Under the pieces are notes generated by a model. It saw only the letters and a list, made by a program, of their open reading frames with translations. It did no database searches and was not told where the DNA came from. This document shows positions 54,301 to 61,534 of a stretch of 64,000 bases of DNA, piece after piece. This DNA comes from JBBRSD01 sp038245725 (GTDB lineage Bacteria; Actinomycetota; Coriobacteriia; Anaerosomatales; JAAXUF01). The stretch is from positions 1 through 64,000 of the forward strand of contig JBBRSD010000002.1 in assembly GCA_038245725.1 (NCBI GenBank), given 5' to 3'. Both the position numbers and the translations under genes were made by a program. How positions within the stretch are numbered: position 1 is the first letter of the stretch; the number at the start of each line of letters is the position of its first letter.

Positions 54301-54710
54301 ACGGACGGCTCGTGCGGACCTCTCAGATGCGTCTTCGAGAGCAACCGGCACAGGTTGCGATAGCCCCCGAAGTCGCGGACGAGCAGCGTGAGGTGGTAGC
54401 CGCTCGCGCTCGCCCGTCCGAATCCCACACTCGCCGGCAGCACGAGCCGCTTCTCGGGAGGCAGATCGCCCTCTTCTCCGAGGATACCGGCGGTCTCGAC
54501 TACAACCTCACAACCGAGGATCGGCGCAATGCCCGCCTTCCTGCATGCCTGGTAGAAGCGGATCGAACCGCTCATGCCCTGGTGATCGGTGAGTGCAAGT
54601 GCCGGCATCTCGAGCTCGGCAGCGCGCGCGACGAGCCCCGACAGCGACGCCGCGCCGTCCATGAAGCTGAACTGTGAGTGCACGTGGAGGTGCACGAATC
54701 CCGAGGACAT
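51315..54710 (-). CDS. dnaE2: error-prone DNA polymerase III alpha subunit
   Basis: C-family polymerase used in damage-induced mutagenesis. The 1131-residue protein starts with a PHP domain (FVHLHVHSQFSFMDG), has SGRGSAGDSIVSYALGITD, the catalytic MPDIDVDFD and PGPLEAEMITPFI, and ends with an OB-fold region. It is called DnaE2 because of its length, its start, and because it follows a DUF6504 gene next to dinB, as in other actinobacterial mutasome clusters. ATG at 54710 lies 13 bases after DUF6504. The SOS promoter upstream should induce it after DNA damage. Confidence 0.9.
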   Translation of the reverse strand: MSSGFVHLHVHSQFSFMDGAASLSGLVARAAELEMPALALTDHQGMSGSIRFYQACRKAGIAPILGCEVVVETAGILGEEGDLPPEKRLVLPASVGFGRASASGYHLTLLVRDFGGYRNLCRLLSKTHLRGPHEPSVVTLRDLETYSEGLIGMSGCGNGEAARAVLARAPGRAREALRRLAGCFAPGDFYVELIHPLTSDGPRLVGGLVTLADELALPVVATNNVHYLRSEDHRIHDVLSSAGARTSLPGPYDRPNAELSLKPASEMRRLFEGLPRACDATLEIAARCRLELPLGQFHFPSAEIPKEETPYSVLAKESWRGLEQRYQPMTPEAISRLQHELTLIDSMGFSEYFLVVKEIVDFAKSKGIRCSGRGSAGDSIVSYALGITDADPIRYDLLFERFLNPARRQMPDIDVDFDSARRDEIIDFIYKRFGHEHVAMVATVNTMTARSAVRVVARSLGLPIAEVNRLSRHLPWVSAHKIREVLATYPECAHHPLRDEHSWGMLLDLAEQLDHCPMHLGTHLGGFIITRDPISSWMPLQWAAKGTVVSQYDKDDIEALGLVKMDILGLRMHSAISEAVELARERMGEDAVPEPFDLVPDDPRVFEQVASADTVGMFQLESSGQRNLSTRLKSSTFEDIIAQISLFRPGPLEAEMITPFIRRRHGLEPVEVPHEGMREVLADSYGIIVYQEQVLLVARAVAGFDLAEADSLRRAMTKGRSREEMERIRGHFLERALARGVDSGVAAEVFRQLEGFAAYGFNKAHAACFAVVSYASAWLRTYYPAEFAAAILNHEPMGFYSARLVVNDARRHGIEIAPPHVNASKARYSIERDGAAIRVGLADVHRMTARLLAAVESEQAVRPFRDLADFLRRTRAELPAAESLIRVGALDGLGITEAGRPPTRDELLALLPEIKAVLAREGVAGDDTLCLAPAPVRPAEDSSHVSGWSAARRVSAELELTGLSLTAHPLSLAAGDLEELGVTWARDLRALPDRTRVRVAGVRERAQTPRTRSGKRTCFLTLEDPTGLLDVVVFSDALERSGEVIVKHRAYLIDGTLQNNCERGLAIVADVVKPYVVRTGSGDRVRLRRGVPSGPMGPALGGAGAPEEESWEAAEAALAAEERGEYGGRGG

Positions 54711-54723
54711 CGCGAATCGCCGC

Positions 54724-55140
54724 TTAGTCCTGGATGCCGATGAGCAGCCAGCTGTCGCGTGTACGGTCGTATGCGAGATCGTAGACGCCGCCTCGCGACA
54801 ACACCCGCCAGAACCGCCGAGAGACCCGCCTGCGCGGGTCCCACCACACCCGCTCGGCGGCCCACATCTGCACGATCGCATCGATACGGTAGACACGGCC
54901 TTCGCGCACAAACGACGACGGCAGCTGATGCGCACCGTCCCAGGCGACGTCGACGCTTTCCTCGGCGTGTTTGGCGGCGCAGGACCCATCGCGCCGGGTC
55001 AGCTCCGACGCTCGTACGATCCACGGACTCGCGAGGAGCTCTACGATCACCGGAAGCCGGCTGCGCTTACTTTCGAACAGCTCGAGCGGCTGACCGGCAG
55101 ATGCCGTGGAGAATCGTTTGATGGATGCATTGCGGCCCAC
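54724..55140 (-). CDS. DUF6504-like protein, partner gene of dnaE2
   Basis: Protein of 138 residues, GTG start at 55140 with GGGGAG 8 bases upstream. The C-terminal half (from about 75: SSFVREGRVYRIDAIVQMW, WWDPRRRV, RGGVYDLAYDRT, WLLIGI) matches the pattern I recall for DUF6504, a small actinobacterial family beside dnaE2 and Y-polymerase genes. The N-terminal half is basic and not recognised. It is the first gene after a LexA-box promoter, so it is made under DNA damage. Role unknown; a mutasome accessory factor is plausible. Confidence 0.75.
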   Translation of the reverse strand: MGRNASIKRFSTASAGQPLELFESKRSRLPVIVELLASPWIVRASELTRRDGSCAAKHAEESVDVAWDGAHQLPSSFVREGRVYRIDAIVQMWAAERVWWDPRRRVSRRFWRVLSRGGVYDLAYDRTRDSWLLIGIQD

Positions 55141-55196
55141 GCGGTGGCTCCCCGGTCGAATCGAACGGTCACGTCGCGGTCTGCGGCGTACCCATC

Positions 55197-55225
55197 ACTA
55201 TACGAACATATGTTCGATTCGACAA
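55197..55225 (-). promoter_or_regulatory. SOS promoter with LexA box between -35 and -10
   Basis: On the minus strand TTGTCG (55220-55225) and TATAGT (55197-55202) form -35 and -10 boxes with a 17-base spacer. A perfect 14-bp palindrome CGAACATATGTTCG (55203-55216), the actinobacterial/Gram-positive LexA box, fills the spacer. LexA bound there would block RNA polymerase on the DUF6504-dnaE2 operon. Confidence 0.9.
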
Positions 55226-55262
55226 TACTACAAGGAGGTTCTGACACGCTTCGCACAGCGCT

Positions 55263-55913
55263 CTAGGAGGCGAGTTCCACCGTGACGAGGCCCGCGACGT
55301 CGCGGGAGACGGCGGTGCGCACGCCATCGATCTCGATCGTCAGCGGCCCTCCGAAAGGCGCGCTTTCGGCGACGGTCACGACGGTGCCCGGGCGCAGACC
55401 GAGCGACCCCACGTAGCCGAGCAGCTCGTCATCGTCCTCGGCGACACGCAGCACCCGTACCGAGCGGGAGACGGCGACGTCAGCGAGCGGCTCCCCCGTC
55501 ACCTCGGCGACCGACCCGTCGGCCGAAGGGATCGGATGGCCGTGAGGGCAGACCTGCGGATTATCGAGGAACCGTTCGAGCGCCTCCATGACCCGAGGCG
55601 AAAGCGCATGCTCGAGAAGGCACGCATCCTCGTGGGCGGCGTCCCAGTCAAGCCCGAGCGCCGACACGAGAAACGTCTCGGCGATCCGGTGCCTGCGCAC
55701 GATGTCGAGCGCCCGCGCCGTGCCCTCACCTGTCAGCACGACATCGGTGCCGTCGCGGGTGACGTACCCCTGCGCGGCAAGACGCCGAAGCGTCACGGTG
55801 ACCGTGGGACCGGAGACTCCGATGGACTCGGCGATCGCCGTCGGCCTCACAGGACCCGCCTGCGAAAGCTTGTAGATCGACTCGAGGTACTCCTCAAGCG
55901 CAGCTGTCGGCAT
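55263..55913 (-). CDS. DtxR/MntR family metal-dependent repressor
   Basis: Metal-sensing transcription repressor of 216 residues: winged helix (1-65), dimer/metal domain (66-140) and C-terminal FeoA/SH3-like domain (about 150-216). Metal ligands by analogy: His75, Glu79, His94 and Cys98, Glu101, His102 match the DtxR/IdeR (iron) sites, while Glu8 takes the place of DtxR Met10 and resembles the Asp of MntR. Iron versus manganese cannot be decided. ATG at 55913 fits the family start. No target gene lies beside it in this window. Confidence 0.9.
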   Translation of the reverse strand: MPTAALEEYLESIYKLSQAGPVRPTAIAESIGVSGPTVTVTLRRLAAQGYVTRDGTDVVLTGEGTARALDIVRRHRIAETFLVSALGLDWDAAHEDACLLEHALSPRVMEALERFLDNPQVCPHGHPIPSADGSVAEVTGEPLADVAVSRSVRVLRVAEDDDELLGYVGSLGLRPGTVVTVAESAPFGGPLTIEIDGVRTAVSRDVAGLVTVELAS

Positions 55914-56035
55914 GTTCTCAGGGCTCTCGTTCGGGGAGGCACGGGCAGCCTCCGTCTCGCTCAGTCTAGGCCACGTACCATGACGCGGGCAACCGACGGA
56001 ACCGCTGGCTCCATCGCAAGCCAATCAGGTACCGC

Positions 56036-56330
56036 TTGTCGGACGATTCTGTCCTTTCGTATCATCTCATCAGCCGTTAATCAGCAATGACGGCATTCTC
56101 CGACAAACCCGTTGACACCCCTCCACCGCATGCGTAGAGTACGTCTTGTCCCGAGAGGTCGAACGCAGCGGACTCCGAAAAACGGTGTACCAGTAGCTGC
56201 CGGCGAGGGCCCCGAGGAAGTCGATCGAACCGTGAGGTGGGTCGGCGGAACCGGAGTCGCAAAGGTAAGAAATGGGAAGCCGGTTCGGTAGGAGGACCCG
56301 CAGGCGAGGTCTCTCGGGACAACTGCGTTC
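56036..56330. other. structured intergenic region between dtxR and queD, no gene seen
   Basis: The 474 bases from 55914 to 56387 hold no convincing gene. Inside are: a stem 56036-56043/56099-56106 enclosing a hairpin 56073-56078/56089-56094; a 12-bp perfect repeat 56146-56157/56311-56322; an 8-bp pair 56161-56168/56323-56330 that crosses it like a pseudoknot; and a hairpin 56248-56254/56280-56286. Several short open frames exist on both strands but none has family features. A structured RNA on either strand is possible. Confidence 0.4.
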
Positions 56331-56387
56331 TCTGGCAGAACTCCGGCGCCACTCCCCCGCACGTTCCGTTCCGGGAAGCGGCACGCC

Positions 56388-56753
56388 TTACGGCCGATAC
56401 GTCAGCTTTGCAACCGGCGATTCCCACACGGCGACCTCGAGTACCTGTACGCGCGGATCGACTCTCTCGGCGAGGCGCTCGAAGACGACTCGCGCAAGAT
56501 TCTCGGCCGTAGGACTCACCACGTCGAACGGCGGCACGTCGTTGATGTAGGCATGATCGTAGTCCGAAAGCACGCCGACCAGGTCTTCTTTGAGCAGCTT
56601 GAAGTCGTAGACGATGCCTATTTCGTCGAGCTGGGCACCGCCCACCGTGACTTCGACGTCCCATGTATGGCCGTGCAGATTGCGGCACTCGCCGGGATAG
56701 CCACGCAACGCGTGCGCCGCGTCAAAGTGGGACTTCACCGTGAGTTCGTACAT
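56388..56753 (-). CDS. queD: 6-carboxy-5,6,7,8-tetrahydropterin synthase QueD
   Basis: First pathway-specific enzyme of queuosine (7-deazaguanine) synthesis. The 121-residue protein has the zinc-site histidines (His14 in HFDAAHAL, His27 and His29 in CRNLHGHTWD) and the catalytic Cys23, which favours QueD over the eukaryotic type PTPS. The ATG at 56753 has GGAGG 5 bases upstream, embedded in an upstream in-frame ATG that is rejected. QueC, QueE and QueF are not present in this window. Confidence 0.9.
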   Translation of the reverse strand: MYELTVKSHFDAAHALRGYPGECRNLHGHTWDVEVTVGGAQLDEIGIVYDFKLLKEDLVGVLSDYDHAYINDVPPFDVVSPTAENLARVVFERLAERVDPRVQVLEVAVWESPVAKLTYRP

Positions 56754-56787
56754 GACGACCTCCATGCATCTCAGCGCGAAATCGAAG

Positions 56788-57240
56788 CTAGAAGAGCTTG
56801 TCCTGCCCGGCATCCGGCGTGACCGGCGCGTCGCCCACGGTGCAGCGCGCGTCCATCGCCTCGTTCGCCATCGCGTCAGCGGCCTCGTTGAACTCACGCC
56901 GCACGTGCGAGACCTTGAACGAGTCGAAGCGCCGCAGCACACCGAGCGCGCGCACGAAAAGTGGCTTAAGCCCCTCGTTCTTGACCCGGTACTGGCCGTT
57001 GATCTGCTTTACCAGTAGTTCGCTGTCAGCGAACACCTGCACCTCGGTGTAGCCGCACGCCGCCACGTTCTCAAGACCCCAGATGAACGCCTCGTACTCG
57101 GCGATGTTGTTCGTCGCTGACTGGATGAACTTGCCGCCCCGGCACACGATCTCGGTCTCGACCTCGATCACGAATCCGGCGCCGGCAGGGCCTGGGTTCC
57201 CCCGCGAGCCGCCGTCGGTGCGAAGGATCGCTCTCGTCAT
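56788..57240 (-). CDS. rnhA: RNase HI family protein
   Basis: Cuts RNA in RNA-DNA hybrids. The 150-residue protein has the four acidic residues of the RNase H active site: RTDGGSRGNPG (Asp8), NNIAEYEAFIWGL (Glu), VFADSELLVKQING (Asp) and FNEAADAMANEA (Asp). It starts with ATG overlapping the zinc-ribbon stop (ATGA). It lacks an N-terminal hybrid-binding domain. A YpdQ/RnhA-like protein of this type is common in Gram-positives. Confidence 0.9.
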   Translation of the reverse strand: MTRAILRTDGGSRGNPGPAGAGFVIEVETEIVCRGGKFIQSATNNIAEYEAFIWGLENVAACGYTEVQVFADSELLVKQINGQYRVKNEGLKPLFVRALGVLRRFDSFKVSHVRREFNEAADAMANEAMDARCTVGDAPVTPDAGQDKLF

Positions 57241-57956
57241 CCGGCGTCCTTCGTGCGCACGACGATGAGGCGACGACACTGCGGACAGATGCCGACGTCG
57301 TCACCGGACTCGAGCGCCCCGATGCGCTCGGCCGGAAGCACCATGCGGCACGCGGTGCAGGCGTCGCCCTCAAGGCGACCCACGCCGACTCCGCCCTTGC
57401 TCTCACGCATCTGGTCGTAGCGCGTCAGGAGCTTCAGGTCGAGGAGCGTGGCGGTCTCGGCACGACGCCGCTCCATATCGGCGATTTCTGCCTGCAGCGC
57501 ACCGCCCACAGCCTTGAACTTTCCGACAAGCGCGGCGTCCTTCTCAGTAAGCTGCTTCAGGGCCTCGTCGATCTTGCCCGCCTGCGCGGTCGCCTTGTCG
57601 ATGCGCTCCATGATCTGCAGCGATTCCATCTCCATCTTGTCCTGGCGGCGGCGCAGCCCGTCCATCTCGCGGGTGATTGACTGAACGGCACGATGATCGG
57701 TGGTGGCCATGACCTTGGCCTGCTCGACGGCGATCTTCTCGGAGAGGGTCGCGATCTCGTCCTGGTGCGACTTGAGGTCCGCGCCGAGTTTCTTGATGAG
57801 CAGGTCGGCCTTCCCGTGCAGCTCGGAAACCTCGCGCAGCTTGTGGCGCACCGTGAGGATGTCGCGCTTCTCAGGTAGCTCGTCGAGGCGCTTCTTCGCG
57901 CGTAGAATCTCGATATCGAGGTCCTGAAGTGCGAGCAGCGAAGCTGCTTGGGTCAT
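57237..57956 (-). CDS. coiled-coil protein with C-terminal C4 zinc ribbon
   Basis: Protein of 239 residues. Two long helices (about 10-170) form a coiled coil, followed by a zinc ribbon with CTAC (about 198) and CPQC near the end. This matches the C4-type zinc ribbon family that usually sits beside nif3 genes, as here. ATG at 57956 is preferred because GAGGAG is 6 bases upstream; another ATG 6 bases earlier abuts the site. It is coupled to rnhA by a 4-base overlap. Suggested roles in RNA or translation are not proved. Confidence 0.85.
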   Translation of the reverse strand: MTQAASLLALQDLDIEILRAKKRLDELPEKRDILTVRHKLREVSELHGKADLLIKKLGADLKSHQDEIATLSEKIAVEQAKVMATTDHRAVQSITREMDGLRRRQDKMEMESLQIMERIDKATAQAGKIDEALKQLTEKDAALVGKFKAVGGALQAEIADMERRRAETATLLDLKLLTRYDQMRESKGGVGVGRLEGDACTACRMVLPAERIGALESGDDVGICPQCRRLIVVRTKDAG

Positions 57957-57971
57957 CCGCATCTCCTCATG

Positions 57972-59078
57972 TCAGGGTGTCCACCAACCGGGTGTCGCAG
58001 GCAGAACGTGGATCGTGTTCGGATCGAGACCGGGAATGGCCCGCACTACCTCTTCGAGCAACGAGACCAGCGGCCACTCGGAGACGTCGTGACCGATCTC
58101 GATGACGCCGAGTCCCATCTCGACCGCGTCCAGGGCGTCATGATACCGCACCTCCCCTGCCACAAGCGCGGTTGCGCCGATCGCCAGCGCGTCACCGATG
58201 AGCGATCCAGCCGAGCCGGTCGCCGTGGCAACGCGCGTCACAGGCGCCGTGGCGTCGCCCCAGACCCGCGGTGTGATGCCGAAGGCGCTGGCCGCCAGAG
58301 TCGCGAGCGCGCCGAGCGTGAGCCCCTCGGGCGTGCGGCTGAGCATGCCCATGCGGGCGCTCGAACGTGCGATCTCGACGTCAGCCGCGGTGATGAGCGG
58401 CTCCTCGTACGGGTGCGCCGAGCGCGCCGCCGAGACGACCCCGCGGACTCGCGCCCGCGGCGCCACCATCTCGAGCCGAACCTCGCGCGCAGTCGAAGGC
58501 TCGCCTGCGACGCCCGCAAACGGCGATGACTCGGCCGACGGCGTGAACGCGCCGCTGCCCTCCGCCGAGACGAACCGGCAGCCCTCGTACTCGCCGATGC
58601 GCCCAGCTCCCGCGCCGGCCATCGCCTGCGCGATCTTCTCGGCATGGTCTTGCGGAACGAACACGGTCACGAGCGACATCGGCATCGCCGAGCGCTCGAT
58701 CGGCTTGACGGGCGTCAGGCCAAGCGCCTCGGGAAGCAGCCTGCCTGCGGCGGGCGCCCTGTCGAGGTTGGTGTGCGCGTTGACGAGCGCGACGCGGGCG
58801 TCCATGGCAGCGAAGAGCACCCCGGCCGCGCCGCGCCCGGGCGTGAGCCAGTTCGGGGTCTTCAGGAACGCCGGATGATGGGTGCCGAGTACGTTCGCGC
58901 CCAGCTCGACGGCACGGGCGATCGCCGCGCGGGTGGGGTCAAGCGCGAGCACTACGCCGGTCACCGCGCGGTCAGGGTCGCCGGCGAGCAGTCCGACGCG
59001 GTCCCACTCCTCGGCCCACTCCGTGGGGAACCTCGCTGCAACGGCGCGTTCGATGTCGCCGACGATCACGCGGCTCAT
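57972..59078 (-). CDS. Nif3-like dinuclear metal protein with inserted domain
   Basis: Nif3/YqfO family protein of 368 residues, sometimes called GTP cyclohydrolase 1 type 2; true activity uncertain. Metal-site residues are in GTHHPAFLKTP, VNAHTNLDRAP and VEIGHDVSEWP-like stretch GVIEIGHDVSEWP. A middle insert (about 135-235, with MSLVTVFVPQDHAEKIA and RSAHPYEEPLI) is the PII-like domain of YqfO proteins. Start overlaps the stop of the PHP gene (ATGA). Neighbouring zinc-ribbon gene is the usual partner. Confidence 0.9.
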   Translation of the reverse strand: MSRVIVGDIERAVAARFPTEWAEEWDRVGLLAGDPDRAVTGVVLALDPTRAAIARAVELGANVLGTHHPAFLKTPNWLTPGRGAAGVLFAAMDARVALVNAHTNLDRAPAAGRLLPEALGLTPVKPIERSAMPMSLVTVFVPQDHAEKIAQAMAGAGAGRIGEYEGCRFVSAEGSGAFTPSAESSPFAGVAGEPSTAREVRLEMVAPRARVRGVVSAARSAHPYEEPLITAADVEIARSSARMGMLSRTPEGLTLGALATLAASAFGITPRVWGDATAPVTRVATATGSAGSLIGDALAIGATALVAGEVRYHDALDAVEMGLGVIEIGHDVSEWPLVSLLEEVVRAIPGLDPNTIHVLPATPGWWTP

Positions 59079-59896
59079 AGCTCGATCGACCTCCAGCCTC
59101 CGTTACCGTCGGGGAACTGCACCTCGCCGTAGCCGGCGTGAGCAGCCGCGTCGTAGGCGGTCGCTATCTCGTAACCGACCTCACCTGGCTCGTGGGCATC
59201 GGAACCCACTGTTACGCGCACGCCCGCCTTGCGAAACGCCACGAGCAGGTCGTGGCCGGGATAGAGTTCCGCGACCGGCTTGCGCAGCCCGGCGGTCGAA
59301 ATCTCGACGAGGACGCCCTTCTCGGCGGCGGTGGCTGCGGCGTCGGCGTACAGCTCGCGTGTGTCGAACGAAGGCCGATGCCCGAACTTCTTCGCCAGGT
59401 CGGGGTGGGCCATGCAGTCGAACAGGCCCGTCTGGACCGCTTCACGCCACAGCTCGAAGTACTCCACCCACGTAGCATCGACGTCACGTGTCTCCCACTC
59501 CTCGACATGGTGAGGATCGTCAAACGCCCACTCGCCGATGAAGTGCACGCTGCCCAGCACGAAGCGCGCACCATCGGCACGACCGCGCGCGTCGGCAAGC
59601 GCGATGGCGGTCTCGGCCTCGCGGCCTCGCAGGTAATCGGCTTCAAGGCCGGTGACCACGGTGATCTCCGGGTACCGCTGCGCGGTCAGGTCGACCTCAA
59701 CAAGGTAGTTCTCGAGGTCGCAGGCTGGCATCGACAGATGGCGCCCCGGGTCGAATTCCTCGGGGAGCGCAAGATGCTCGGTGATCGCCATGCCGACAAG
59801 CCCGCGGCGCACCGCCGCCCGTACGTAGTCGTCGACAGTGCCGCTCGCATGGCCGCAGCGCTCCGTGTGGATGTGGCAGTCGATCAGCTCGCGCAC
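59075..59896 (-). CDS. PHP-domain histidinol-phosphatase family protein
   Basis: PHP-fold metal phosphoesterase of 273 residues. Motifs: DCHIHTERCGHASGT at the N-terminus, MAITEHLALPEEF, VVTGLEADYLRG, LGSVHFIGEWAFDD, MAHPDLAKKFGH and TVGSDAHEPGEVG. These match the HisK class of histidinol phosphatases. The GTG at 59896 has GGAGGG 8 bases upstream and overlaps the mnmA end by 13 bases. No his genes are nearby, so the true substrate is open. Confidence 0.88.
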   Translation of the reverse strand: MRELIDCHIHTERCGHASGTVDDYVRAAVRRGLVGMAITEHLALPEEFDPGRHLSMPACDLENYLVEVDLTAQRYPEITVVTGLEADYLRGREAETAIALADARGRADGARFVLGSVHFIGEWAFDDPHHVEEWETRDVDATWVEYFELWREAVQTGLFDCMAHPDLAKKFGHRPSFDTRELYADAAATAAEKGVLVEISTAGLRKPVAELYPGHDLLVAFRKAGVRVTVGSDAHEPGEVGYEIATAYDAAAHAGYGEVQFPDGNGGWRSIEL

Positions 59897-60933
59897 GTGA
59901 TGGTCCCTCCGCCGAGGCAGACATCTTCCCGGTAGCATACGACAGCTTGCCCGGGAGCGACGCCCGTCAGCGGCTCGTCGAAGCTCACCTCGAGCTGCGA
60001 TCCGTCGTAGCGCGCGAGCGCGGCCTGAGGCGCCATGCGGTAGCGGACCATCGCCGTCACGCGTTCCTCAACGCCGGCATGCCACACCACGTCCGCGGCT
60101 TCCACCCGCGACACCTGCAGCGCGCTCTTGGGACCCACCACGACGCGACGGCTGGAGGCGTCGACCCCTACGACGTAGAGCGGCTCCGCTGCAGCGACGC
60201 CGATCCCCTTGCGCTGCCCGACCGTGAAGTTCGCGATACCCTCGTGCTGGCCGAGAACGGCTCCCTTGAGGTCCACGATCTCCCCGGGCGCAAGCGCATC
60301 CGGGCGGCGCTCCCGCACCACCCGCGCGTGTTCGCCCGCGGGGGCGAAGCAGACCTCCTGGCTGTCGGGCTTCTCGGCGACGTGCAAGCCGATACGGTCG
60401 GCCATCGCGCGGACGTCCGGCTTTGTGAGCTCGCCCACCGGGAAGAGGACATGCTCGAGTTGCACCCTCGTGAGCCGGTACAGGAAGTAGCTCTGGTCCT
60501 TGCCCGGGTCGTGTCCCTGCGCGAGCCACGGCGCGCCGGATTCATCGCGCACGATGCGCGCGTAGTGTCCGGTCGCGAGGAATTCGGCACCTTGTGCGCT
60601 CACCTTCGCGAGCAGGTCGGAGAACTTCAGCCGCGCGTTGCAGACGATGCAGGGGTTGGGTGTGCGTCCGGCCGCGTACTCGTCGGCGAACGGGCCGACG
60701 ACTTCGCGCTCGAAGGCCTCGCGGAAGTTCAGTGTGTAGTGCGCGATTCCGAGCAGGTCGCACACGCGCCGGGCGTCGCGCACCGCGCTCACAGAACAGC
60801 AGCCGCCCTCATCGTCCCCAGGCGGCCACAGCTGCATCGTCACGCCGGTGACATCGTGACCCTGCTCGAGCAGCAGCGCCGCGGTCACGCTCGAGTCGAC
60901 GCCTCCGCTCATGGCCGCGAAGACGCGCGCCAC
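59884..60933 (-). CDS. mnmA: tRNA 2-thiouridylase MnmA
   Basis: Adds sulfur to U34 of Lys, Glu and Gln tRNAs. The 349-residue protein has the PP-loop MSGGVDSSVTAALL, the catalytic cysteines in TPNPCIVCNARLKF and QEVCFAP, and the tRNA-binding C-terminal barrel. The GTG at 60933 (VARVFAAMSGG) has AGGAG 8 bases upstream. IscS and IscU genes are directly upstream, so the sulfur donor is close by. Confidence 0.95.
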   Translation of the reverse strand: MARVFAAMSGGVDSSVTAALLLEQGHDVTGVTMQLWPPGDDEGGCCSVSAVRDARRVCDLLGIAHYTLNFREAFEREVVGPFADEYAAGRTPNPCIVCNARLKFSDLLAKVSAQGAEFLATGHYARIVRDESGAPWLAQGHDPGKDQSYFLYRLTRVQLEHVLFPVGELTKPDVRAMADRIGLHVAEKPDSQEVCFAPAGEHARVVRERRPDALAPGEIVDLKGAVLGQHEGIANFTVGQRKGIGVAAAEPLYVVGVDASSRRVVVGPKSALQVSRVEAADVVWHAGVEERVTAMVRYRMAPQAALARYDGSQLEVSFDEPLTGVAPGQAVVCYREDVCLGGGTITCAS

Positions 60934-60976
60934 AGCTAGCGCTCCTGCAGGGCGGCAAGCTGCACGGCGTCGTGCG

Positions 60977-61492
60977 TCATCGCTGACAACAACCCGGGTC
61001 GGCGACCGGCTCGGTAGGAGCGGTAGACTCGCCCGCGTCGGCATCGTGGTCGTGATCCTCGTCGGCGTGCGGGTCGAAGTTCGGGTCGCTGCTCTTGACC
61101 TCGCCCGCGATCGGCGCGCGGCCGTGCTTGACGAGATAGTCGTCGACGGCGACCTTCAGACCGTCGGTGGCAAGCACGCTGCAGTGCATCTTGGCGGCCG
61201 GTAGCCCGCCCAGCTCGTCAGCGACCTGCTGCTTGCTCAGCGCAACCGCCTCGTCAAGCGTCATACCCTTGGCCATCTCGGTCACGATCGACGAGGTGGC
61301 GATCGCGGCTCCGCAGCCAAGCGTTTGGAACTTCACGTCGTTGATGTGGTCGGTATCGTCGACCTTGATCGTGATCTTCATGATGTCGCCACAGACCGGG
61401 TTGCCGACTTCGCCCACTCCGTCGGCATCCTCGATCACACCGACGTTGCGCGGGTTGTTGAAGTGGTCCATGACTTTGTCGGAATACAGCAC
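60977..61492 (-). CDS. iscU: IscU/NifU-like Fe-S scaffold with an acidic, His-rich tail
   Basis: Scaffold on which Fe-S clusters are built. The 171-residue protein has the cluster cysteines Cys34 (NPVCGDIM), Cys60 (LGCGAAIATSS) and Cys104 (KMHCSVLA), plus the conserved Asp36. IscU is usually about 130-145 residues. Here a tail of about 40 residues (131-171) is rich in Asp, His and Glu and ends PGCCQR, with His142, His147, His149 and Cys168, Cys169. GTG start at 61492 with AGGAG 6 bases upstream. Confidence 0.93.
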   Translation of the reverse strand: MLYSDKVMDHFNNPRNVGVIEDADGVGEVGNPVCGDIMKITIKVDDTDHINDVKFQTLGCGAAIATSSIVTEMAKGMTLDEAVALSKQQVADELGGLPAAKMHCSVLATDGLKVAVDDYLVKHGRAPIAGEVKSSDPNFDPHADEDHDHDADAGESTAPTEPVADPGCCQR

Positions 61493-61534
61493 GTCAGTCT
61501 CCTTAGGGTGCGAATGAGCAGTGGCGGTGGGCGG

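Noticed and set aside
56270..56305. GGGAAGCCGGT ... GGACCCGC resembling a cobalamin riboswitch
   Set aside because: The blocks after GGT do not match the B12 consensus (no paired CCGG, no ACTG), and no gene follows on the plus strand for it to control.
56070..56690. Several short to medium open frames on both strands in the dtxR-queD gap
   Set aside because: They overlap each other and queD in other frames, lack ribosome sites, and have no recognisable domain.
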